Positions 55,928-64,000 of a stretch of 64,000 bases of DNA are shown here, piece after piece. The position numbers were made by a program, and so were the translations under genes. Location: NCBI RefSeq assembly GCF_030247185.1, contig NC_080571.1, positions 4,826,001-4,890,000 on the forward strand, read 5' to 3'. The notes beneath the pieces were generated by a model. It was not told the origin of the DNA. It saw only the letters and a list, made by a program, of their open reading frames with translations, and ran no database searches. Position 1 is the stretch's first letter. Every line of letters begins with the position of its first letter. Source of the DNA: Malaya genurostris. Its lineage: Eukaryota; Arthropoda; Insecta; Diptera; Culicidae.

Positions 55928-58536
55928 TGCGGAACATTTCAACTTCCCTCTCTGAGCAGCCTAGATAGCCGTGTAGTGTCGGTAGCGGTTTCCCAACTGG
56001 CTAAGAATAACGCTACGGTCCACCTGTACCGGTGGTATAAGTCCACCAAACAGGTAAGCCGTGTGGCATCCGGCGGAATAATTTTTCACCAAGAATTGAT
56101 CCACTGGTTTCCTGTTCCATGTCGTAAAAGGCCACAAAAATAGGAACTGGAGTGTTAGTGTTTGTGTTTGGGTAGTGGACGCGAAACCGCTAACACCCTC
56201 CGAAAACTCGGTTTATCAGGTGAAAACAGTGCCGTGTGATATCATAGCAATGTTCTTCCTGTGTTCAAGGGTGGTTTTTGCCCTATATTAGTGCAATTCT
56301 TTAGTCAAAGTGGCTTCTGTTAGCAGTATTTTTGGTGATAAGAATACCAAAAACCGGCTATCTAATGGCCGCCGTCTCTATGTTTTAGTTGATAGTGTGA
56401 TTAAAAATATTCACTACAAGTGCACTTTGCACTACCAGCTGGTGTCTGTGCGCGAAATGTATTATCGGTCACTCACCGGCAGCATCTATCGCACACTGCC
56501 AGTAACAAGGTTTGATATAAATCTCCAACACGATGGTAAGCGACCTTATTCGTGTATTGCATGTTAACAAATGGCAATTTTTTTTGTTTTTCTTATTTCC
56601 TTCATTACACACTGGATAAGTCCGTTCGACTATTGTGGTGTGATTACAATATCAGTTGATATGCATACAGCATCTGTGTGGCTTATTTCGTCACCAGGAT
56701 TTGCTGTTTTTTATATACAATTATATCTTCTGCGTTGATGGTACATCACAGAGCAAAAGTTTTGGGATATGTTGGAGACGTGACCATCCCTACAACCCAA
56801 TAGTAATTGCTGGGTTCACTGGTGGCAGCCCGACTGTCACTCAGTTGATGCACCGACCAGCATCCGGTCTATGTGTCAGAATCAGAATGTGATATGTAAT
56901 AGAATTAGTAACACGCGTTTTTACCTCTAACTGTGCGTCTATCAATAAAGTCATTTTTAATGTTTGGGTCGTGTTATATTCATTATCGGTCACCTCCGAA
57001 CACACCCACAACAGGATATATGTGCGCAAGTTCGGTATCATTTGTCTGCTGGCTGTTCTTGTGTAGTACCATTCTTCCTCACACAATACTATCAATACTA
57101 GTATCATCTAGCGTTAACTGCTAGCATATAGGTTTGGAATAAAGCCTTAGCCTATTGATGAGAAATCTTCCCATTTCTCTCATTACACGATTTTACTAGC
57201 AAAACTAGTTGCTTCCAAATGGATTCGTCTGTTACATAGTGTACCAATACACTGATTCTACATTAGGGTAGTTTTTCACTACAACCGTAAAGAACATTAG
57301 TAGTGAAATTTAATACTATTAAAGATTATATCAGCGACTTATTCCAAATCGCTGTATATCTCTCTTTTACTTTGAACCGCCATAGCGAGTAGTTGGTAAT
57401 CCAAGCTATTTTTTCTAAAAATTACCATTCCGTACCATCTGAAGATTTCTTTTTAAATTCAAGATGGAAACGGAGTGATTGGATCACGGCACCTGGCGAT
57501 GCTAGTTCTGGAAATCCTTCAGGGAAACGTATGCCTAAGTCTCCAGCCATTCCGGATGGAAATCCGAATGCGAAGAAGACAAAAAGCAAAAGTTTCGAAC
57601 GGAATCAAAACAAAAGACTCCGTAAGGAACCATGTGGGCGAACAAAACCTCATTCCGAGGAAAATAAACCCAGTTCAACAGAGCGTTTTCAGGTTCGTAT
57701 GTTAAATGGATTGTTTACAACGGATCTGAAGGACAATCTGATGAGGATTTTGAATAATTTCCTCTTTACTACGCCTCCTACGTCTTTCATTCCGAGCTTC
57801 AATGGGTGCGGACTCAGGTTCGGGGTTGTCTGGTTTCATCCGGACAACGAGGACAGCTCGACCTGGCTCAGACAGAGGCTCGAAACGATAAACGAACAGG
57901 CGGGCGAAAATAGGTTCGTGATAGAACCTTACTGTCTGCATCAGAACAGGATTTCTTTCGCTATTCCATGGGATCCCGAGGAAAAATTGACGGAGAATGA
58001 TGTTCTGAAGCGGATATATCTGCAAAACCCAGTTGTTCAGACGGTGAGATGGGAGGTTTTGAAAGCGGCTCCGGCAGTTGCAGGAAAACGACTGTTTTTC
58101 AGCAGTATTGACGATGGCTCTCTAAATCTTCTTAATAAACAGAAATTAAACCTGAACTACGGTTTTCAGAAGATTTCTGTTCGAATTATTCGGCAGGAAT
58201 AATCAAGACCATTGAGTCTACACCTGTAAAGGTTAAAACAGATTGTTCAGCATCCTATGGGTGCAGAATTTACTTCTGGTTATACGTTTTTCTTTGTGCA
58301 GTCCAACAGAATGTTCAGCACCCCTAGGGGTGCAGAATTAACTTCTGTTTACATGTATTGTGTCGTCATTTTCTCCTAAATTACCCAGCTCCTAAACTAC
58401 CCTGCTCCTTCCTTTCAGTCTTTCCTCTCCCTTCAGGAAAATGATGATAATACAGATCTTGCGGCAAGGCACAAATCTCCATACAACAAGGGGAACGTGC
58501 CATTCGAGCCAATCTGTTCTGATTCCTCATTCTTGA
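55928..58536 (+). mobile_element. ORF1-only non-LTR retroelement with 73 bp target duplication
   Basis: A 2.6 kb element bounded by a 73 bp direct repeat. Its first ~230 bp (AACTTCCCTCTCTGAGCAGC to GGCCACAAAAATAGGAACT) match the 5' leader of 26511-29180. It then has ~1.2 kb of further leader, ORF1 (57393-58202) and a 3' UTR with two CAGATTGTTCAGCATCC-type units. It ends like the other copy (GCCAATCTGTTCTGA). ORF2 (endonuclease, reverse transcriptase, RNase H) is wholly absent, so it must have been copied by proteins acting in trans. The junction from ORF1 to the 3' UTR is seamless. Confidence 0.85.
57393..58202 (+). CDS. ORF1 protein of the retroelement (DUF4780-like C-terminus)
   Basis: An open frame of about 270 codons. 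The first in-frame ATG is 57531, giving 223 residues; the frame is open upstream to 57393 but without ATG there, so the true start is uncertain or damaged. The N-terminal part is basic, with Lys/Arg-rich KKTKSKSFERNQNKRLRKEP, likely nucleic-acid binding. The C-terminal part, with DVLKRIYLQNPVVQTVRWEV and GFQKISVRI, resembles the DUF4780-type ORF1 domain of arthropod LINEs, as judged from recall. No zinc knuckle is present. The uninterrupted frame suggests recent activity or purifying selection before insertion. Confidence 0.65.
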   Translation: MVIQAIFSKNYHSVPSEDFFLNSRWKRSDWITAPGDASSGNPSGKRMPKSPAIPDGNPNAKKTKSKSFERNQNKRLRKEPCGRTKPHSEENKPSSTERFQVRMLNGLFTTDLKDNLMRILNNFLFTTPPTSFIPSFNGCGLRFGVVWFHPDNEDSSTWLRQRLETINEQAGENRFVIEPYCLHQNRISFAIPWDPEEKLTENDVLKRIYLQNPVVQTVRWEVLKAAPAVAGKRLFFSSIDDGSLNLLNKQKLNLNYGFQKISVRIIRQE

Positions 58537-58609
58537 TACTAATTTAAGCTTCGATCATCAGTTAACTAAAATATTAATTTTTCCTCAATGACATGCGGAA
58601 CATTTAGAC
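58537..58609. repeat. 73 bp target-site duplication, right
   Basis: Partner of 55855-55927 directly after the retroelement 3' end. Confidence 0.9.
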
Positions 58610-60510
58610 AATGTATCGACTAATGCGTGGAATATCAATTATAAATGAAGCTAGAACTGGAATAATAATGAAAAAAATCTAACGACTCCCAGTCGCTTGG
58701 CGCTAAGGTAAATTCATTAAATTAAACCATAACCGCATAACATTCCGATTTTCATATTTATAATAATCATGACCTTAATTGAAATGCATAGTAAAATGTG
58801 CAGCCTGAACTAAGTTTTTAATTCATTGTCTGCGGACGAACGGGACTCAACTCATATTTACATTTGATTATATTTTTTTCTTTCATCTCACGTTGAACAC
58901 CATTTCCGTTGCGAAAACGTGGTAGCCAAAAAAAAAGAAAGAAAACGTTACGTTAATTATTTGTTATGGCATCTTTTCGCTGACGTCGTCGTCGGTCAGT
59001 GTGTTAGCAGCCCGGGCCCCCGATCAAGCGGAAGACTGATGGCATAATAATTTTCAGGTGGATTTTTGGTGTCGTAACAGAGTTTCTTTTTGAATGTGTG
59101 CGCGCACATTTCGGTTCGGTGATTCATCATTGAAGATAGGGTGACATTTACCGTTTTCGTTTTTGAACCTAGACGCGGGCTACTCTGACTCCGAGTAAAA
59201 CGAACACGTGGTACGCGCCCTAAACAACAACTCATGAAAAAAAGAAAAAATAAACAAACTCGGCTGGATGCGTGGTGCGACCCGAGAAAATTTTCAGAGC
59301 GAAACTACTCGATTGGAGTCCGATCTAGAGCGACCTCAGGTTGCTAAAACAAACATATCAAACGTTGTTTTGGCGACTCTGGGTCAGCTTTCGGGCTGCT
59401 CTGATCAATAAATGAAAACGGTAATTGTTTGTTACTGCATTGGTCATATGGCTCATGTTCCGCGTTGTATTCAATGCAACAAACAAAATGTTTTTAAAAA
59501 CAATTCAGAATGTAATATCAAAAAGACTTCCAAGAATAAAACGACGAACCTGTTTTAAAACGAAATTTTATAAGCTTTGTATGGTACAATAGAAGCAAGA
59601 TTTGTTGACGTGTTTAGAATTACTGCAATAACATTGTAAATAAGTATCGTGTGTGGTATTATGATCGATCAATCGAAGCGATTCAGTACCGTTAACCCTT
59701 GAAATAGAGAATAGTGCTTAGAGTTGTCTATTGGTGAAGTGTCAATGGAGTGATTGTTTGGACAGGCCAGTCCAGACAGCAGCAGCCTTTCGTCGTTCGA
59801 TTATAATTTTCAATACCGTTAAATTAAGGGGGAGCGGTCTAATAATCATTAACTTCGCAGCTAAAGTAAAAATCAAAATCAACCATTTATTTAGTTGAAA
59901 TCTATTCGCGTCGCTTAAATATGTCAATGAAAATGAAAATTATGCACATCCAATTTGAAGAAATTTATGATTCCTTATCAAGTGTTTATCGATCAACGGT
60001 TTGGTGATAAACATATCATTGACAGGATATGATGAAACAAAATTGATGATAGATTAGGAAGTGTTTGCTGATTTGGCGTTACAAAAATTAAGCAAAGCAT
60101 ACAAGTTAATTCTCCTGTACAGATATGTAGAAATTGAGATTACCGATAACAAAATGTACCCAATCAAATTGTAAGACATAAGAACACTTAATTATTTTCG
60201 TGAAATACATGTTAATGAATGATCATCATGTACGCACATGGATTTTATGTTCTAAGCCAGTAATTCCATATCTTCTTATATCGCGAACCCCTTTAGAACC
60301 ACAATAGTTCTCCGCGGATCCCCACGATTAAATTTAATTTTGTTCGCTGGAAATATATTTACAATCTATTTCGAAAATTGAACAATACCAACGAAAAGGG
60401 ACACACAAGTTTGAGCAAATACCAACATAATTTTTATATTGACAAAAACAATTATGTTATTAAACTTAAGGCAACGCAACAACACATACTGCTAGAAACA
60501 ATTATTGACA
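58610..60510. other. No supported gene; GC-richer low-repeat stretch at 58960-59400
   Basis: Most is AT-rich intergenic DNA. The stretch 58960-59400 is GC-richer and repeat-free, with a CRE-like TGACGTCG and an Initiator-like GGTCAGTGTG near 58980-59000. This is possibly an unrecognised promoter or 5' untranslated exon, but no coding frame confirms it. Confidence 0.3.
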
Positions 60511-60511
60511 A

Positions 60512-60550
60512 AAAAAAGGCGGGTGGTTAATATCAGAGACATAACCGGAT
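60512..60550 (+). repeat. AAAGGCGGGTGGTTAAT end motif
   Basis: AAAAAAAGGCGGGTGGTTAA then TATCAGAGACATAACCGG is the terminus of the 49981/52484 family. The rest of the element is not recognised. Confidence 0.5.
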
Positions 60551-60829
60551 GAAATCAGCTTCAAGCGAAATCAATCTTCAGTTCAGCAATTCAGTTGTCA
60601 ATTGTATGGGTGCGCAGTGCTGCTATTTTGGCGCGCATGAATTTGACTCCCTTATACTTCTTTGCACGAGACTCGATGCGGACTCGCTTGAGAGCGCCAT
60701 GCTCGCAAAAAAGGTTGTTGCCAATGATTTGTTCGGGAAATGTGAGAGCTAAAGATCTGATATGATGTCCTTGGTGCAATGCAAAAAAGCAGTTGTAATT
60801 TGAGCGATAGGTTGAACTTGGCTCAAGTT

Positions 60830-61480
60830 CAAGTAGAGATTCAGATCCTGGAACTGGATCAGATCTTACCGCAATAATAGATCTTCTAGTCCAATTCCTT
60901 AAACGAAATTTGCGCCAGACTCTGAATTCAGAATTGGCAACGAATTCCGAAACAGAAATTTGAACTGAAGTCTAGTACTGGATTCAAAAAACTGAATTTT
61001 CGAACTGAATTCCGAATCTAAATTCTAGGACTGGCTCCTGACTACTGAAGTTGAATTATAAAAGTGAATTCGGGATCTGATATTTGAAACTGAATTTTAG
61101 AACTGTATTTTCAAATAAATTTACTTTCTAAATTCTGAAACTGAATTAATGTTCTCAACTCAGGATCTAAATTCGGAACATAATTTGTGGAGTTGAGTTT
61201 CGGAAATGAATTCTTGGCCTGGATTCTGGAATTGAATTTCCGGGACTAAATTCTGAATCTGAGTTTTGGAACTGAATTTTTGAATAAAATTCTGGATCTA
61301 AGGTTTAGAACACCATTGTGGAGCTGAATTCTGTAACTGAGTGCTGTACCTGAATTCTGGAACTAATTCCTGGATTCAGAAATGATCAAAATTCCGAGCA
61401 AAAAAAAAATTTTAGAGCTGAATTGTGAATTCTGAATTCTAAACCTGTAACAGGATTTTTAAACTAAATTTTTAAGTTGA
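60830..61480. repeat. Degenerate (GGAACTGAATTCTGA) array, 0.65 kb
   Basis: Dozens of drifted units built from GAACTGAATTC, TGGAACTGAATTTTGG and CTGAATTCAGAA. The same sequence type occurs at 14186, 16433, 17030 and 63555. Non-coding. Confidence 0.75.
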
Positions 61481-61850
61481 ATTAAGTATGTAAGTTTTAC
61501 ACACTTAATTTTTATTGCTGAATCTCGGCAAAAAAATTTATCATTTCATTATGCCAAATTTCTAATTTTTTCATTTCATTATGCCGAACTCGAGAATCGG
61601 TTTCAAGTGTGTAGAACAGAGTTTTGGAATTTTAATTTGGTAAAAAAGTATTACATTCTTTTTGTGGAATTTGACCTTCTGTTTCAACAGACTTCGCAGC
61701 GGATTTACATTGTACAGAACCATTGCATGGCTGGGGCTATGATCCAACTGACACTCAGAAGCCTTCCAGGTCGGGGCTTGGACATACGACAACTGGCTTG
61801 TAAGACCACCAACCTGGGACAACAGAATTGGGTAACTGTAACTTAATACC

Positions 61851-62642
61851 AGTGTTGCTAATAGAGCGAGAACCCAGTGCATGCAGCACATTCGCGAGCG
61901 AGTGCGAGGCGTATTCTATCTTACTCGCACTCCTCCGCGCACGCTTATGAATCACTCACAAAAAGGTGTATTTTAAGCACGAGTGGTGTTTTCATTTGGG
62001 TGCGATGAGTGAGAGTCAGCAGGAGTAAACACATACTGAGAGTGGGTTACTGCTGCGAGTCAGCTCGTTCTATTTCAAATTATGTTTGATCGCTCACCGA
62101 ACGTCCGAAATGTTGGCTACAATAGCACTTGGTAGGGCGCTCTATTCTTGCCACCGGGCTTTTTAGAAAGCTTGTTCTCTTTAGCCGAGTACTGTGCTCC
62201 TATTACTTCTGTGTATGAAATTCAAGTTAAGTATGGATATTCTTGAAACTGCTGCATGAAACATGATTTATTATTGTTTTTTATTGTCATTACAATTGCT
62301 TCTAATCACAGCTTGATCAGATTGCATATTAATCCCACGCGCAAAACGGTATAAGAGTACGAGTGGGAGCAAAATTGTGAGTGGGAGCAAGAGTGCGAGT
62401 ATTTATGAGGAACAGCGTAAGTAAGAGTGTGCACGTCGACAAGTTGGCCAACGAAAGAATGAGCGGTGGAATATGCACGATAGGAGTGCTTGGTGTTTCA
62501 TCGTCACTCACAGAAGAGCACTGCGATAACAAAGTAAAGGGTGGAAATAACCAAGGGGAGCAAACTCACACGGGAGTTTTAGATGTATTGATGGCACACG
62601 AGTGAGAATTATCTGCACAATATGAGCGAGCTTAGCAACACT
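61851..62642. mobile_element. 0.8 kb TIR element, AGTGTTGCTAA ends
   Basis: Left AGTGTTGCTAATAGAGCGAG; right, reverse-complemented, AGTGTTGCTAAGCTCGCTCA. The interior has many GAGTG(C/G)GAG words. No protein and no clear target duplication. It abuts the next element within a few bases. Confidence 0.65.
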
Positions 62643-62647
62643 ACTTA

Positions 62648-63550
62648 GGGGTAGATGGGGTAAAATGCACCCCCTAAGGAAATGTAGCCATATCTTAACT
62701 ATAGAGAATAATACGGAAGAGTTTTATGCATGACTATCTTCCGTAATCATTATTTCTCAAAAAAACGTACAAATATTCGCTGAATACATTGAAAAATACA
62801 TGAAATATCTTATTTTCCAAAACCCTTAAAAATTGTCTATTAAAATATATGCGGTGCATGACGCCCGATCGTGGAAAATATGAAAAATATACATTCTAAA
62901 TTACGCGAAGTGACCATTATCTGAACATAGAGGCAGGATGGTCTCAAACAACGGGTAAACATCCATCAAAACAACGGATTAAAGCTCATGATAACCAGGG
63001 GGCAATATGCACCCTCATAAAGCTTCTTCTTCTTATTTAAAGAAAGCTTTAGACTTTTCGTTGACGAAACATTTGCTAGGTGAAAGATTGTTCACTATTA
63101 TTCATTAAATTGCTAACTTATGGATAATTGTTTTAAGTGAATTCTTGAGCATTTTGCCTCACACAATTCGGGTCGTTTTGCCCCAAAAAATATGAGACGA
63201 TAAATTTGACCATTTTTCTATAAAATTGCAAATACATCGTCTGTATTAGAACTAATTTTAGAAACCCGAATGATTGGCAAAGAAGTTCACTGGTTACAAA
63301 ATTATAATCGTCTTCCTTACTCTAGAAAATTACTATGGAACGAACATCCAAAATTAGTTATGACAGAGACATAATTGGTTTTTTAAAGTTTTCCAGATAT
63401 GATTGAACCATCGCTACCAGAATATTATAGTAATCTGTTGTTTTGGCGGACTTTCAGTTTCATTAAAATTTCAGTGAAAAAAAATGGTAACTTTTGAGAA
63501 AAGCAAAAGGTGCATTATGCCTCGGGGCTGCGTTTTACCCCATCTTCCCC
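62648..63550. mobile_element. 0.9 kb MITE, GGGGTAGATGGGG ends, TA duplication
   Basis: Left GGGGTAGATGGGGTAAAATG; right, reverse-complemented, GGGGAAGATGGGGTAAAACG. TA flanks both sides (62646-62647, 63551-63552). GGGTAAAA/CACCCT-type words are repeated inside. It is non-coding and related at its ends to 17338-17536. Confidence 0.7.
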
Positions 63551-63699
63551 TAATACTGTATCTGGATTCTGAAATTGAATACTGAGCCTGAATATTGGAC
63601 TGTGGAGCACGCGAATACTCAGAACTGTTGACGGGTAAGTAACCTGAGTTTTCAAACAGGAATTTGGAATTGTAAGGCATGCTCGCGATAAGATCTGTA

Positions 63700-63770
63700 C
63701 AGATTAAATTAAAAAAAAAACCTGTTTTAATCCACATAGTGGTGTAATGATGCCTTTCTCATATTACATT
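63700..63770 (-). repeat. Fragment of the CACTAGGTGG dispersed repeat
   Basis: An A/T-run then CCTGTTTTAATCCACATAGT and GGTGTAATGATGCCTTTCTC, reverse complement of the family 3' end. Confidence 0.7.
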
Positions 63771-63898
63771 ACATCACATCATAAATATTACCGTTAAATT
63801 CGCAAAAACAACTGTCCATTGAATAGAAATAGAAAATTTTGTTCGGACCTAATTTCACAAACTCTACAAATACTGTTTACCCTGTAGTTTCGGAAATA

Positions 63899-64000
63899 AA
63901 GGGTGATTTTTTAAGAGCTTGAGAACTTTTTTAAACAATAAAACGCATAAAATTTGCAAAATCTCATCGGTTCTTTATTTTAAACGTTAGATTGGTACAT
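63899..64000 (+). repeat. Start of a further repeat, cut by the window edge
   Basis: GGGTGATTTTTTAAGAGCTT with AAACAATAAAACGCATAAAA looks like the end of a dispersed DNA element known to me from insect genomes. It cannot be classified from 100 bp. Confidence 0.35.

Noticed and set aside
57393..57530. Start of the ORF1 protein at 57393
   Set aside because: The codon there is TTG. The first in-frame ATG is 57531, so the upstream stretch is only an open frame.

Overview
The window reads as nuclear DNA of a dipteran insect, most likely a culicid mosquito. It is AT-rich and densely packed with transposons: mariner, a DD37E-type Tc1/mariner, Transib-like, small TIR elements, tRNA-derived SINEs and several non-LTR retrotransposon clades. 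Exons are short with GT/AG introns, and one 11.8 kb intron is filled with nested repeats. No bacterial, viral or organellar gene block is visible. The species cannot be named from the sequence.

Three host genes are supported. (1) A plus-strand three-exon gene (9645-22342) encodes a 220-residue signal-peptide/membrane protein with a four-cysteine C-terminal module. (2) Tail to tail with it, 77 bp away, a minus-strand three-exon gene (23039-22420) encodes a 169-residue secretory-pathway EF-hand protein resembling MCFD2. (3) A minus-strand gene (exon 47918-45487) encodes a large secreted or membrane proprotein of at least 804 residues with two furin-like sites. Its last exon is not identified.

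Layout: 0-2.2 kb, mariner broken by a 1.0 kb element. 2.2-4.2 kb, no recognised feature. 4.2-9 kb, diverged tandem repeat, an 0.8 kb foldback element and a hairpin-bearing dispersed repeat. 9.6-23 kb, the convergent gene pair; the first intron holds a 5'-truncated LINE split by a Transib-like element, a TIR element carrying a deleted mariner, and other repeats. 23-31 kb, a TTA-flanked MITE, a SINE with a 17 bp target duplication, and a retroelement with ~90-125 bp target duplications. 32.4-34 kb, a ~43-46 bp minisatellite. 34-38 kb, a jockey-like LINE and an inactivated DD37E element. 38-45 kb, dispersed repeats, TIR elements and a hairpin. 45.5-47.9 kb, the large gene. 48-64 kb, more TIR elements, gag-like ORF1 remnants and an ORF1-only retroelement with 73 bp target duplications.

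The most interesting signal is the retroelement pair at 26.5-29.2 kb and 55.9-58.5 kb. They share 5' and 3' ends but keep complementary interiors: one has the end of ORF2, the other only ORF1. Both are flanked by unusually long target-site duplications. This suggests an unrecognised family of internally deleted, trans-mobilised LINE derivatives in mosquitoes, comparable in principle to mammalian HAL1.
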